NCBI RefSeq assembly: GCF_014203325.1
Contig: NZ_JACHIV010000001.1
Coordinates: forward strand, 6,697,501 to 6,761,500
DNA: 64,000 nucleotides
Origin: Saccharopolyspora gloriosae
GTDB taxonomy: Bacteria; Actinomycetota; Actinomycetes; Mycobacteriales; Pseudonocardiaceae
Direction: 5' to 3'
This document shows positions 10,145 through 19,442 of the stretch, one piece after another. The position numbers and the translations under genes were made by a program. The notes under the pieces were generated by a model that worked only from the letters and a program-made list of their open reading frames with translations, was not told the origin of the DNA and did not search any database. Within the stretch, counting starts at the first letter, position 1. Every line of letters starts with the position of its first letter.

Positions 10145-11297
10145 GGGGCTGTACCTGGCGCGCTGCGGCGGAATCCCACTCCGCGGGGAGGGTGGAACCG
10201 TCGGCGACCAGCAGATCGTCCAGCAGCGCCTTGGGCGCCGGGGCGCGCAGCCGCAGCTGGATGCCGCCGTCCAGCCGCGCCGAACGCAGGTCCAGCTCGC
10301 CGCCGAACTCGACGTCCCGCGCGAACCACGAGCTCGCGCAGCTCATCCGCTTGAGGTCCGCGTTCCGCGCGAACCACGCGCGGTCGAAGTCGCACGGCTC
10401 CAGCGTCCGGATCCCGCGCAGCTCCACGGTGCGGTGGAACTCCGCGCCGGTCGCCCTGATCCGGCCCAGGAACACCGAATCCCGGAAGTGCACGCTGCCG
10501 TGGAACACCGCGCTGCTGAAGTTCGTGGTGTGCCGGAACCGGCAGCGGTAGGCCGCGATCCGGCCCACCACGCGGTCCGCCAAGTTGAACCGCTCCAGCC
10601 AGGCGCGGGTCAGATCGAGGTCGTAGATCGGCGGATTCGGGTCGTCCCGCGTCGGCAGCAGCTCGATGATCAGGCGCTGCGCGGTCTGCCGCGCGTGCCG
10701 CTCCCGCTCCAGCTCGGGAGCGATCGACGGCGGCTCGCCCGCGGGCAGCAGCTCCGGCAGCGTCCACTTCGGATGGTCGAACGGGCGGCGCAGGTAGGAG
10801 CACAGCACGTCCAGCACGGTCTGCGTGTAGTACGGGCGGCTGCGCGCCAGGCCCGCGAGCGCGTGCATCGCGCCCACCCGAACCTGATCCGCCTCGTGCC
10901 CGAGCAGTTCCACCGCCCTGGCGAAGCGCTCGTCGTCGGCGCGGTCCCGGTCGTGATCGGTGCGCCGGTCCTCCAGCTCCTGGCGCCTGCGCTCCAGGTC
11001 GTAGCGCTCCTGGTCGAGCTCTTGGCGCCGCTGGTCCAATTCCTGGCGGCGCTCCTCGACGCGGCGGCGCCGGTCGTTGAGCCACAGCGCGTAGAGCGCG
11101 ACGACGGACCCGGCGGCGAGCCCGCCGGTGCGCAGCGCGTCCGCGCCGGTGCTGCGCTGGTCGAACAGCAGCAGCCCGGTGCTCGTCGCCGCCAGCACCA
11201 CCACGGCCAGCGAGATGGTCAGCACCAGCCCCGCGCGGCGCTCCCGCCGCGCCGGCGCCCCGGAACGAGCGTCGACCTCACCCATGCGAGTGATCAT
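10137..11297 (-). CDS. Pentapeptide-repeat-like membrane protein, paralogue 2
   Basis: This protein (about 386 residues) has the same plan as its downstream neighbour. There are two hydrophobic segments, the shared GGLAAGSVVALYALWLNDRR block, and then a longer charged coiled coil built on repeated RRQEL/LD units. The ARAVELLGHEADQVRVGAMH block and a pentapeptide-like C-terminus (VFHGSVHFRDSVFLGRI) follow. Shared blocks show tandem duplication; the coiled coil has expanded by about 25 residues. The start is uncertain: ATG 11297 and ATG 11285 both lack a strong ribosome site. Coupled translation with paralogue 1 suggests the two act together. Confidence 0.72.
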   Translation of the reverse strand: MITRMGEVDARSGAPARRERRAGLVLTISLAVVVLAATSTGLLLFDQRSTGADALRTGGLAAGSVVALYALWLNDRRRRVEERRQELDQRRQELDQERYDLERRRQELEDRRTDHDRDRADDERFARAVELLGHEADQVRVGAMHALAGLARSRPYYTQTVLDVLCSYLRRPFDHPKWTLPELLPAGEPPSIAPELERERHARQTAQRLIIELLPTRDDPNPPIYDLDLTRAWLERFNLADRVVGRIAAYRCRFRHTTNFSSAVFHGSVHFRDSVFLGRIRATGAEFHRTVELRGIRTLEPCDFDRAWFARNADLKRMSCASSWFARDVEFGGELDLRSARLDGGIQLRLRAPAPKALLDDLLVADGSTLPAEWDSAAARQVQPHA

Positions 11298-11354
11298 CGC
11301 AGCTCGATGCCCGTCGGCGGTGCGGATCCGGCGACTCGGCCCCCGCACGACGAA

Positions 11355-11393
11355 CGCCCCATCCGTCCCGGCACGAGCGGGACGGATGGGGCG
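11355..11393. terminator. Terminator downstream of the GH25 gene
   Basis: A perfect 16-bp stem (11355-11370 with 11378-11393) with a 7-base loop lies 16 bases beyond the GH25 stop and separates it from the pentapeptide pair. Confidence 0.8.
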
Positions 11394-11408
11394 CGTCGGG
11401 GCGAGCGG

Positions 11409-12260
11409 TCAGCCGCGGGCGATGGCCTGCAGCTGCTCGTAGCCGCCGTTGAACGCGTTCTGGTCGATCGGCGTCGAGCTGTACTGCCAGAACGTGTGGA
11501 AACCCCAGTTGTAGGGCAGCGGCCCCACGCTGCTCGAGTACCGCGCGATCCACAGCGGACTCGTCGAGCTGAAGTCGCCGTTCGCGCACTGGTTCCACCA
11601 GTTGGTGCTGGTGTAGATCACCGGGTAGCGGCCGGTGCGGTGGAAGTACGTGTCGCTGAAGTCCTTGATCCACCCGGTCATGGAGCCCGGCGAATGCCCG
11701 TAGCAGGTGTCGCCGTACGGGTTGTACTCCATGTCCAGCGCGCCCGGCAGCGTCTTGCCGTCCGGGGACCAGCCGCCGCCGTGGTCCACGAAGAAGTTCG
11801 CCTGCGCCGCTCCGCTGGAGACGTCCGGCAGCGCGAAGTGGTACGCGCCGCGGATCATGCCGACGTCGTAGGAACCGTTGTACTGCTGCGCGAAGTACGG
11901 GTTCCGGTAGGTGGTGCCCTCGGTCGCCTTGACGAAGGTGAACCGCTTGCCCTGGTTCCAGTGGGCGGGCCAGTCGACGTTGCCCTGGTGCCCGCTGACG
12001 TCGATGCCCTCGACGGTGGCCAGCGGCGACTTCTCGGGCGCGGTGCGGGGTTCGCCGCCGCCCTCGTGCTTGCGGATCTGCGAGCCCATCGCGTGGTCGG
12101 TGTCCGGATTCGGGTCGTTCACCTCGGAGCTCATCGCTTGCTCCATTCGGAGAGGGGATGTGCCTGCGTGCGCGGGGAACGTCAACAGCGTGCACGCCCA
12201 GGTGATCGAGAGTAGGCAGATGAGCCCGCGCGTGCGAGCGCGTCCACTCGAATGCGTCAT
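11409..12260 (-). CDS. Secreted GH25 muramidase (lysozyme)
   Basis: This glycoside hydrolase family 25 enzyme cleaves the MurNAc-GlcNAc bond of peptidoglycan. The 283-residue preprotein has a signal peptide (GLICLLSITWACTLLTFPAHA, residues 12-32) and a polar linker to about residue 80. The GH25 barrel starts at VEGIDVSGHQG (Asp about 87). The second acidic pair is in LDMEYNP (Asp176 and Glu178), so the active site is complete. The C-terminus ends shortly after the domain, with no added wall-binding module. The ATG follows GAGAGG. It is monocistronic and flanked by a terminator. Confidence 0.93.
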   Translation of the reverse strand: MTHSSGRARTRGLICLLSITWACTLLTFPAHAGTSPLRMEQAMSSEVNDPNPDTDHAMGSQIRKHEGGGEPRTAPEKSPLATVEGIDVSGHQGNVDWPAHWNQGKRFTFVKATEGTTYRNPYFAQQYNGSYDVGMIRGAYHFALPDVSSGAAQANFFVDHGGGWSPDGKTLPGALDMEYNPYGDTCYGHSPGSMTGWIKDFSDTYFHRTGRYPVIYTSTNWWNQCANGDFSSTSPLWIARYSSSVGPLPYNWGFHTFWQYSSTPIDQNAFNGGYEQLQAIARG

Positions 12261-12670
12261 CGAAGGGGCCTCTCGGGGGAGTCGGAGCCGGAACGGTCCC
12301 CGGCTCGAAAATTCTGGCGAGCTCGTCCCGTTCCCGGCAGCGCAGAAGTAGGCAATTAACCGGAATGGCGCAATCCGGACCGCACGACCACGTCGAGCGA
12401 CATCTCAGCCGCGGTGAGGGGAATCCGCATGTTTTGGACTTCCCGCACTCGACCGTCGGGTGAATCGGGCGCGACGGCCGTCCCAGCGCAGGGGCTACTG
12501 GCCTGCCGGTTCGACACGAATGGCTACCCTGGGTGGGCGGAAGTACGGGTTCGACCTCTCAGCGACACCGGTCGTATGCTCCGAACGACCCGATCCACCA
12601 GGGCAGGCCGGACCAGGGCAGGGGCCAGAGGGCGAGCCGAGGACGAATCGAGTGGAGGGGCGCCACGGGC
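12261..12670. other. Divergent intergenic region, no gene seen
   Basis: These 410 bases lie between the divergent GH25 and GGDEF-EAL genes and hold the promoters of both. No coding frame, RNA gene or clear operator is visible. Confidence 0.4.
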
Positions 12671-14836
12671 ATGACGGGGTGGACCACACCGGTTCCCAGC
12701 GCTCAGGAGACGGAGCCGGCGGTGAGCAGAACCGACCGCAGGCGATTCGCAGCGGTCTGGGCCCAGGCCTTGATGGGCACCAGCTACGTCCCCATGACCA
12801 GCGCGGAAGTCGAAGGCAGGCTGCTCGGCTACACCGACCGGCTGGTGGAAGCGCTGCTGTCCGACCCGTTCGACCCGGCACCCGGCCACGACGTCGGCGA
12901 CGACCTCGTCGCCGTGCACTTCACCAGCGCCGACTCGCTGGCCCGCACCATCGACCTCATCGGCGACGAATTCCTCGACGTCCTGCACCTCGACGAAGGC
13001 CCCGGCTGGCGGCGGCGCATCGCCGCGCTGCAGGGCTCCGTGTGCACCGGGTTCGTGCAGGCCGCCCGCAAGCGCACCCTCGACGAGCAGGAAGCCATCC
13101 GGCAGGCCGTGCTCGACGCCCGCGACGCCGTCGAACAGGCCCTGCGCACCAGCGAAGCGCGGTTCCGGGCGATCTTCGCCGAAGCCGCCATCGGCATCTG
13201 CATCGCGGACATGGCCGGGCAGGTGCTGGAGGTGAACTCCTCGCTGCGGCGCATCCTCGGGCGCCCCACCGACGAGCTCCGGCGGATGACCATGCACGAC
13301 TGGTTGCACCCCGCGGACTCCGAGGGCTTCTGGCGGCTCTACGAGGAACTCGTGCGCGGCGAACGCGACCAGTACCGCGTCGAGAAGCAGTTCACCCGCC
13401 CCGACGGCGGACGAGCCTGGACCGAGGTCATCGTCTCCCTGGTGCGCGGCGAGGACGGCATGCCGCTGTACCAGGTCGCCATGGTCGAAGACGTCACCGA
13501 GCGCAAGCTGCTGCAGGACCGGCTGCGCCACCAGGCCATGCACGACCCGCTGACCGGGCTGCCGAACCGGGCGCTGTTCATGGAACGCCTCACCTCCGCG
13601 ATGCGTTCGCGGCAGCAGGGCGACCGGGTCGCGCTGTGCTACATGGACCTCGACGGGTTCAAGGTCATCAATGACAGCCTCGGCCACCACGTCGGTGACG
13701 ACCTGCTCGTGGCCGTGTCCGAGCGGCTCGCGCTGTCCGTGCACGGCGAGGACCGGCTGGTGGCGCGGATGGGCGGCGACGAGTTCGTCATCCTGATCGA
13801 GGACTCGCCCAGCACCGAGCAGGCCATCGAGATCGCCGACGAAATCCTCGACACGCTCATCGAGCCCATCCGCATCGGCGGTCACGAGCTGTCGGTCTCC
13901 GCCAGCATCGGCATCGTCGAACGCGAGGTGCACGGCCAGAGCGCCGCGGAACTCATGCGCGACGCCGACGTGACGCTGTACTGGGCCAAAGCCGAGGGCA
14001 AGGGCCGCTGGGCGCTGTTCGACCCGGACCGCAACGCCACCGAGGTCGCGCAGTACCGGCTGTCGGCCACCATGCCCGCCGCGCTGGAACGCGAGGAGTT
14101 CTTCGTCGAGTACCAGCCGCTGGTGGGCCTGCGCGAGTTCGGCGTCGTCGGCGTCGAAGCCCTCGCCCGCTGGTGGCACCCGGACCTCGGCAGGCTCGGA
14201 CCGGACCGGTTCATCTCGCTGGCCGAGGAGACCGGGCTGATCGTTCCGCTCGGCCGCTGGGTGCTGCGCCAGGCGTGCAGGCAGGCCAAGCAGTGGCAGG
14301 ACGAGTTCGGCGACGCCGCCCCGTTCGTCAGCGTCAACCTCGCGGTCCGCCAATCGCGCGACCCGAACCTCGTCGCCGACGTCGAGACGATCCTGCGCGA
14401 AACGGACCTCGACCCGTCCAGGTTGCAGCTCGAACTCACCGAGAGCGCCGTGATGGGCACGGCCGACGAGCCCATCGAAACCCTGTGGGCGCTCACGAAG
14501 ATGGGCGTGCGCATCGCCATCGACGACTTCGGGACCGGCTACTCGAACCTCGCCTACCTGCGGCACCTGCCGGTGCACGAGCTGAAGATCGCCGGGTCGT
14601 TCATGCACGGGCTGCGCGACCCGGAGAAGGCCGACCCGGTCGACGCCCGCATCGTCGGCACCCTCGTCGACCTCGCGCACACGCTCGGGCTGACCGTCAC
14701 CGCCGAAGGCGTCGAGACCCACGCCCAGGCCCGCCGGATGGCGGAGATCGGGTGCGAGACCGGGCAGGGCTACTTCTTCGCCCGCCCCTGCTCGCCGGAG
14801 CGCATCCGCGCCTTCATCGCCGACCACGTCGGCTGA
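12671..14836 (+). CDS. PAS-GGDEF-EAL bifunctional c-di-GMP enzyme
   Basis: This 721-residue protein has an N-terminal region of about 165 residues, a PAS domain (about 170-290), GGDEF (about 300-460) and EAL (about 470-720). The cyclase motif MGGDEF is intact, but no RxxD inhibitory site lies in front of it. The phosphodiesterase domain keeps EAL (GVEALARW), ELTES, DDFGTGYS and EGVET. The usual KID motif reads KIAG, so activity may be changed. It could both make and break c-di-GMP, which controls development in actinomycetes. No membrane segment is present. The ATG at 12671 lies behind GGAGGGG. Confidence 0.93.
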   Translation: MTGWTTPVPSAQETEPAVSRTDRRRFAAVWAQALMGTSYVPMTSAEVEGRLLGYTDRLVEALLSDPFDPAPGHDVGDDLVAVHFTSADSLARTIDLIGDEFLDVLHLDEGPGWRRRIAALQGSVCTGFVQAARKRTLDEQEAIRQAVLDARDAVEQALRTSEARFRAIFAEAAIGICIADMAGQVLEVNSSLRRILGRPTDELRRMTMHDWLHPADSEGFWRLYEELVRGERDQYRVEKQFTRPDGGRAWTEVIVSLVRGEDGMPLYQVAMVEDVTERKLLQDRLRHQAMHDPLTGLPNRALFMERLTSAMRSRQQGDRVALCYMDLDGFKVINDSLGHHVGDDLLVAVSERLALSVHGEDRLVARMGGDEFVILIEDSPSTEQAIEIADEILDTLIEPIRIGGHELSVSASIGIVEREVHGQSAAELMRDADVTLYWAKAEGKGRWALFDPDRNATEVAQYRLSATMPAALEREEFFVEYQPLVGLREFGVVGVEALARWWHPDLGRLGPDRFISLAEETGLIVPLGRWVLRQACRQAKQWQDEFGDAAPFVSVNLAVRQSRDPNLVADVETILRETDLDPSRLQLELTESAVMGTADEPIETLWALTKMGVRIAIDDFGTGYSNLAYLRHLPVHELKIAGSFMHGLRDPEKADPVDARIVGTLVDLAHTLGLTVTAEGVETHAQARRMAEIGCETGQGYFFARPCSPERIRAFIADHVG

Positions 14837-15010
14837 CGGACCGCCACCGTCCACTTCGGTCCGAACTGTCCGTTCACCTGTGCGGATCCAGGTGATTCGG
14901 CGAGCGATCCGAAATTTTCGACCGGTCGCGCAACTCGCCGCGCAGGCGGACGTCCTACGGGTAGAGAAGCGCGGGGGACACCGGCGCGCACCCGAGGGAA
15001 GGCTGAAGTG

Positions 15011-15667
15011 ATGTTGAAGCGGACTCGTACGGCGACCACGGCGGCGGCATTGGTCGGGGGCGCGCTGCTGCTCGCCGGCTGCGGCGGCCAGGCGGCGACG
15101 AACTCCGCGGTGGGCCAGGAGGGCATGGGCTCCGACACCGCACCCGCCACGGAGGGCATGGGGTCCGACCTCGCCCCGTCCGACGACCACGCCAGCGGCA
15201 CGCACGACGACATCTCCGCCTCGAACTGCTCGGCGGCGGACTTCAAGGTCACCATGCAGGCGCAGCCCTCCGACGCGGGTGCCGACAGCAGGTTCCTGAT
15301 CCAGCTGGAGAACACCTCGGACAAGTCCTGCGAGCTCGGCGGCTGGGTGAACCTCACCCCGACCAACATGGCGGGCGAGGCGATCGACGTGCCGACCGAG
15401 AACGTCAACCTGCCCGGCCCGGACGCGGACCTGACCCTGGAGCCCGGCAAGAGCGCCTTCGCCGGTGCGAAGATCGAGCGCGCCGAGAAGTCCGACCCGG
15501 ACGCCCAGGTCGCCTCCGGCTTCACCGCGACCCCGTCGGACATGAACGGCGAGGTCAACGCCGAGGTCTCCGACCTCAACGGCGGCAACGGCCCGGTGGA
15601 GATGGCGGTCAAGAGCATGCAGATCGGCACCCTGCAGCCGTCCCCGCAGGGCGTCGTCGCGTTCTGA
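15011..15667 (+). CDS. DUF4232-type lipoprotein
   Basis: The 218-residue product has a lipoprotein signal peptide with lipobox LLAGC (Cys about 24). A low-complexity linker contains the repeated EGMGSD unit. A beta-rich domain with two cysteines follows (SNCSAADF and KSCELGGW), the hallmark of DUF4232. It should be anchored to the outer face of the membrane. The ATG directly follows a GTG; GAGGGAAGG is upstream. It resembles in plan the secreted protein at 7375-7896. The function of this family is not known. Confidence 0.83.
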   Translation: MLKRTRTATTAAALVGGALLLAGCGGQAATNSAVGQEGMGSDTAPATEGMGSDLAPSDDHASGTHDDISASNCSAADFKVTMQAQPSDAGADSRFLIQLENTSDKSCELGGWVNLTPTNMAGEAIDVPTENVNLPGPDADLTLEPGKSAFAGAKIERAEKSDPDAQVASGFTATPSDMNGEVNAEVSDLNGGNGPVEMAVKSMQIGTLQPSPQGVVAF

Positions 15668-15684
15668 TCCACCGCGGACACCGC

Positions 15685-15713
15685 GAGCCCGCGCCGATCG
15701 CCGGCGCGGGCTC
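15685..15713. terminator. Bidirectional terminator
   Basis: A perfect 12-bp stem (15685-15696 with 15702-15713) with a 5-base loop separates the convergent lipoprotein and glucose dehydrogenase genes. Confidence 0.8.
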
Positions 15714-15721
15714 GTCGCGTC

Positions 15722-16765
15722 TCAGGCCTGCAGGTCCACCACGGGTTTCACGTCGTCGTCGGCCCGGGTGAGCACCTCGGTCCACGAGTCCAGCGGGACG
15801 CGGCGGCTGATCAGATCGCCCAGCCACGCCGGATCCGCGTCCGCTAGGGAACGCACCGCCTGCTGGTAGTGGCGCAGGTTCGCGTTGACGCTGCCCACCA
15901 CCACGTCGTTGTCCAGCACCAGCTCGTCGTTGATCGCCCCGGCGGGCACCGGCAGCGTCCGGTCGTGCCCGGCGATGCCGGTGAGCACCGTGATCGCGTT
16001 GCGGGCGGTGCGGCGCAGCACGTCGAAGACCACCTCGCCGGCGCCCGTCGCCTCGATCACCACGTCCGGTTCGCAGCCCAGGTCGTCCAGCGAGGTGTGG
16101 TACGTCGCGCCCAGGCGCCGCACCAGGTCCGGCTTCGGCCCGTCGGTCACCTGGTCCAGGACGTGCACGTCCAGCCCGCGCTGCACCCCGAGCAACGCGC
16201 CCAGCAGCCCGATCGCGCCCGCGCCGGTGACCAGCGCGTGCCGCGGCGCGTAGTAGGCGCGGCGGCCGATCAGCTCGGCCTGCTCCCACGCCTTCGTCAC
16301 CACCGACGCCGGTTCGGTGAGCACGCCGAGATCGCCCAGCCGGGCCGGGACCTTGATCGCGAACCGGGGCTCGATCGTCCAGCGCTGCGCGCCGAAACCG
16401 TCCAGCTCCTTGATGCCGCACTCGGTGAACTCGCCGTTGAGGCAGAAGTCCCACTGCCCCGCCGCGCACGCCGGGCACGGCCGCGGGTCGGGGCGGCGCA
16501 CCACGCCCACGACCAGGTCGCCCTCGCCGAAACCGCTGATGGCCGGCGCGTACCGCACGCGGCCGAGCGATTCGTGGAACAGCACCATCCGGTCCTGGCC
16601 GGGCGGCAGCACGCCGTGCGACGCGTGCGTCACGTCGTGATCCGTCGCGCACGCCCCCACCAGCAGGCCCTCCACCAGCAGTTCGCCCGGTCCGGGAGTC
16701 GGCTCCGGCAGTTCGGAGACCGCCGCCAGTTCCGGCTTGCCGGGCACCACCGTCGCCGCCTTCAC
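15722..16765 (-). CDS. Glucose 1-dehydrogenase-like zinc MDR oxidoreductase
   Basis: The 347-residue protein belongs to the medium-chain zinc dehydrogenases. It shows the substrate-side segment GACATDHDVTHASHG and a structural zinc site built on cysteines in PCPACAAGQWDFC. The Rossmann turn is ALVTGAGAIGLLGALL. The ECGIKELDGFG segment is typical of Gcd-type glucose dehydrogenases, which oxidise glucose to gluconolactone with NAD(P). The GTG at 16765 follows GGGAGGG and shares GTGA with the GH15 stop. Coupling to a glycosidase that would release glucose supports the assignment. Confidence 0.85.
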   Translation of the reverse strand: MKAATVVPGKPELAAVSELPEPTPGPGELLVEGLLVGACATDHDVTHASHGVLPPGQDRMVLFHESLGRVRYAPAISGFGEGDLVVGVVRRPDPRPCPACAAGQWDFCLNGEFTECGIKELDGFGAQRWTIEPRFAIKVPARLGDLGVLTEPASVVTKAWEQAELIGRRAYYAPRHALVTGAGAIGLLGALLGVQRGLDVHVLDQVTDGPKPDLVRRLGATYHTSLDDLGCEPDVVIEATGAGEVVFDVLRRTARNAITVLTGIAGHDRTLPVPAGAINDELVLDNDVVVGSVNANLRHYQQAVRSLADADPAWLGDLISRRVPLDSWTEVLTRADDDVKPVVDLQA

Positions 16766-18654
16766 CGCGGATCCCTCCCGTTGCGCCTGCTGGACTCGTC
16801 CCGAGTGTGCCCGCCGTAGAGCACGGCGGACGAGTTGACCAGCGCCAAGTGGCTGAAGGCCTGCGGGAAGTTGCCGGTGAACCGTCCGGAGTGGACGTCG
16901 TACTCCTCGGCGAACAGGCCGACGTCGTTGGCGAGCTCGATGAGCTCGTCGAACATCGACACCGCCTCGTCCCGCCGCCCGCTCAGCGCCAGCGCGTCCA
17001 CCAGCCAGAACGAGCAGGCCAGGAACGAGCCCTCGCGCCCGGTGAGCCCGTCGACCTCGTTGGTGTCGTCGCCGGTCGTGTAGCGGTCCACCAGCACGCC
17101 GTGGCGCAGTTCCCGCTCCACGACCCGGATCGTGCTGCGCACCCGCTCGTCGTCGCCGGGCAGGAAGCCCACCGACGGGATCAGCAGCGTCGCCGCGTCC
17201 ACGGTGGTGCCGCCGTAGTACTGGGTGAACGCGCCCAGCTCCTGGTTCCAGCCCTTCTCCAGCACTTCGGCGTGCACCGCGTCCCGCAGCTCCCGCCACC
17301 GCTGAACGGGCCCCGGCAGCCCGTCCTCCTCGGCGGCCCGCACGGCGCGGTCGAACGCGACCCACACCATCACCCGCGAGTGGGTGAAGTGCCGGTCCGG
17401 TCCGCGCACCTCCCACAGGCCCTTGTCCGGCTGCTGCCAGATCGTCTCCAGGTGCTTGAGCATGCCGCGCTGCAACGCCCACGTGTCGGCGTTCTCCGCG
17501 AGCCCGCGTTCCCGGGCCAGGTGCAGCGCGTCCATCACTTCGCCGTACACGTCGAGCTGCTGCTGGCGGTAGGCGCCGTTGCCGACGCGCACCGGCTGCG
17601 CGCCCTGGTAGCCGTCGAGCCAGTCGAGCTCCCACTCCAGCAGGTGCCGCTCACCGTCGACGCCGTACATGATCTGCACGTCCGCCGGGTCGCCCGCGAC
17701 GGCGCGCACCAGCCAGCGCCGCCACGCCGCGGCCTCCGCGGAGCACCCGAAGTTGTCCAGCGCCAGCAGCACCAGCGTCGCGTCCCGCAGCCAGCAGTAG
17801 CGGTAGTCCCAGTTGCGGTTGCCGCCGAACGCCTCCGGCAGCGACGTGGTGGGCGCGGCGACGATGCCACCGGTCGGGGCGTAGGTGAGCGCCTTGAGCG
17901 TGGCCAGCGATCGGTACACCGATTTCGCGTGCGGGCCGGTGTAGTTGATCTTGTCGGTCCAGTCGCGCCAGAAGTCCTCGCTGTCCTGGGTCTCCTGCAC
18001 CGGATCCATCCGCGGCGGGATCTCCTCGTGGTCGCTGGACCACTGCATCACCCAGGACCGGCGCTGCCCCTCGCGCAACGTGAACACCAGCTCGTGGGCG
18101 CGCCGCTCCGGAACCCGCTGCGGCAGCAGATCTCCGCGCAGCACCACGGTGTGCGGGCCCGCGATCGCGAGGATGTACTCGTCGAGCTCCGGTTCGCTCT
18201 GGCGCACGTGGCGCATCCACGGCACCGCATCGCCGTAGGCGAACCGCACGACCCAGCGCATCCGGACGTCGACCTCGCCGGAGACGCCCTCCACCATGCG
18301 CACCAGGCACGGCGGGTCGTGCTGGTTCTTCTCGTGCGGCGGCATGCTGTCGACCAGCCTGAACACGCCGCCGTCGGTCTCGAAGTACGTCTCCACCACC
18401 AGCGAGTTGTCCCGGTAGCGGCGGTGCACCTCGCGCACCGGTTCGGCGGGGGCGATCTGCCAGTGGCCGTTGCGGTCGTCGCCGAGCAGGCGGCTGAAGC
18501 AGGACGGCGAGTCGAACCGCGGCAGGCACAGCCAATCCACCGAGCCGTCGAGGCCGACGAGCGCGGCGGTCCGCAGGTCCGAGAGCAGCGCGTAGTTCTC
18601 GATGTCGCCGGGCGGCCCGGCGGATTGATCGCTCACCCCGCCGAGGCTAGGCAC
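16762..18654 (-). CDS. GH15 family glycosidase (glucoamylase/trehalase type)
   Basis: The roughly 630-residue protein has the N-terminal GH15 block (DIENYALLSDLRTAALVGLD, then SVDWLCLPRFDSPS) and the catalytic-domain signature NRNWDYRYCWLRDA. A GLFAEEYD segment near the end carries a candidate catalytic Glu. Actinobacterial proteins of this kind include the mycobacterial GH15 trehalase as well as glucoamylases, so the substrate is trehalose or an alpha-glucan. No signal peptide is seen, so it is cytoplasmic. The start may be GTG 18654 or GTG 18636. It is the first gene of an operon with glucose dehydrogenase. Confidence 0.9.
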   Translation of the reverse strand: MPSLGGVSDQSAGPPGDIENYALLSDLRTAALVGLDGSVDWLCLPRFDSPSCFSRLLGDDRNGHWQIAPAEPVREVHRRYRDNSLVVETYFETDGGVFRLVDSMPPHEKNQHDPPCLVRMVEGVSGEVDVRMRWVVRFAYGDAVPWMRHVRQSEPELDEYILAIAGPHTVVLRGDLLPQRVPERRAHELVFTLREGQRRSWVMQWSSDHEEIPPRMDPVQETQDSEDFWRDWTDKINYTGPHAKSVYRSLATLKALTYAPTGGIVAAPTTSLPEAFGGNRNWDYRYCWLRDATLVLLALDNFGCSAEAAAWRRWLVRAVAGDPADVQIMYGVDGERHLLEWELDWLDGYQGAQPVRVGNGAYRQQQLDVYGEVMDALHLARERGLAENADTWALQRGMLKHLETIWQQPDKGLWEVRGPDRHFTHSRVMVWVAFDRAVRAAEEDGLPGPVQRWRELRDAVHAEVLEKGWNQELGAFTQYYGGTTVDAATLLIPSVGFLPGDDERVRSTIRVVERELRHGVLVDRYTTGDDTNEVDGLTGREGSFLACSFWLVDALALSGRRDEAVSMFDELIELANDVGLFAEEYDVHSGRFTGNFPQAFSHLALVNSSAVLYGGHTRDESSRRNGRDPR

Positions 18655-18854
18655 CGCGACCCGCCCCCTGCCACCTCCGACCCGCCGCGCGCGCGAAACC
18701 GCCCCGCCCGGGAACCGAGCGGGGCGGACGCGACCCGGAGTGCGCCGGGTCCGGTCGTCGTCTTGCCGGCGAGCCGCTGAGCGGTGATCAGCTTGCGCTC
18801 GCCGATCACCGGTCGCCGAGGTTCAGGTACCCCGGATCGAGAACGAGGGCACCG

Positions 18855-19442
18855 TCAGTTCGGCGAGGAGGCGTCGTTGAGGACGTGGTGCGGGATGACG
18901 GCGCGGACCGCGTCGTCCAGGTTGAGGCCCAGGTCCAAGCCGCCCAGCAGCTCCGGGAGTTCGCCGCCCGGGACCCGGCGCGAACCGGGCCAGCTCTCCG
19001 GCACCCGCTCCACCGAGGTGCACGCGGGCACCAGCTGGCTGCCGTCGTCGAGTTCCGCGACGTACACGGCGGGCTCGCCCTCGCCGTTCTCCGGGTCGTA
19101 GACCAGCACCTCGGCGGCCAGCACCGCCGGGGCGAGCTCGGTGTCCGGGGCCTCGCCGGTGGCGATGCGGTGCAGCACCCGCTCCAGCTCGTTGACCGGT
19201 TCCGGCAGCGCGAACGTGAGGTCCGAGGGCTCGTACTCGTCGTTGTACTGGAACTCCGGATCGATCTCGCCGTCGGCGTCGATGTGGTAGGCGCCGACGA
19301 CGCCTTCCGGCGGCACGTCGTCCCCGGATTCCTGGTAGCCGGGGTCGACGATGTAGAGCCAGCTGTTCGGAGTCTGCCTGGCCTGCTCCCGCATCTCGTC
19401 GGTGATCGGCGGCGGTCCGGGGCGGTCGGGTTGCTCTGACAT
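18855..19442 (-). CDS. SseB-like, type VII secretion-associated protein
   Basis: The 195-residue acidic protein starts MSEQPDRPGPPPITDEMREQ. It contains the segment SWLYIVDPGYQESGDDVPPE followed by GVVGAYHIDADGEI. This pattern is familiar from actinobacterial proteins annotated as type VII secretion system-associated, with an SseB-like C-terminal half (VERVPESWPG). No membrane segment is present. No ESX genes are in the window, so the link to secretion rests on family resemblance recalled from memory. The ATG at 19442 is favoured over upstream starts that read through arginine-rich sequence. Confidence 0.65.
   Translation of the reverse strand: MSEQPDRPGPPPITDEMREQARQTPNSWLYIVDPGYQESGDDVPPEGVVGAYHIDADGEIDPEFQYNDEYEPSDLTFALPEPVNELERVLHRIATGEAPDTELAPAVLAAEVLVYDPENGEGEPAVYVAELDDGSQLVPACTSVERVPESWPGSRRVPGGELPELLGGLDLGLNLDDAVRAVIPHHVLNDASSPN

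Noticed and set aside
12524-15205. 893-codon minus-strand frame opposite the GGDEF-EAL gene
   Set aside because: It is a shadow of the strongly biased codon use of the real gene and shows no domain signature.
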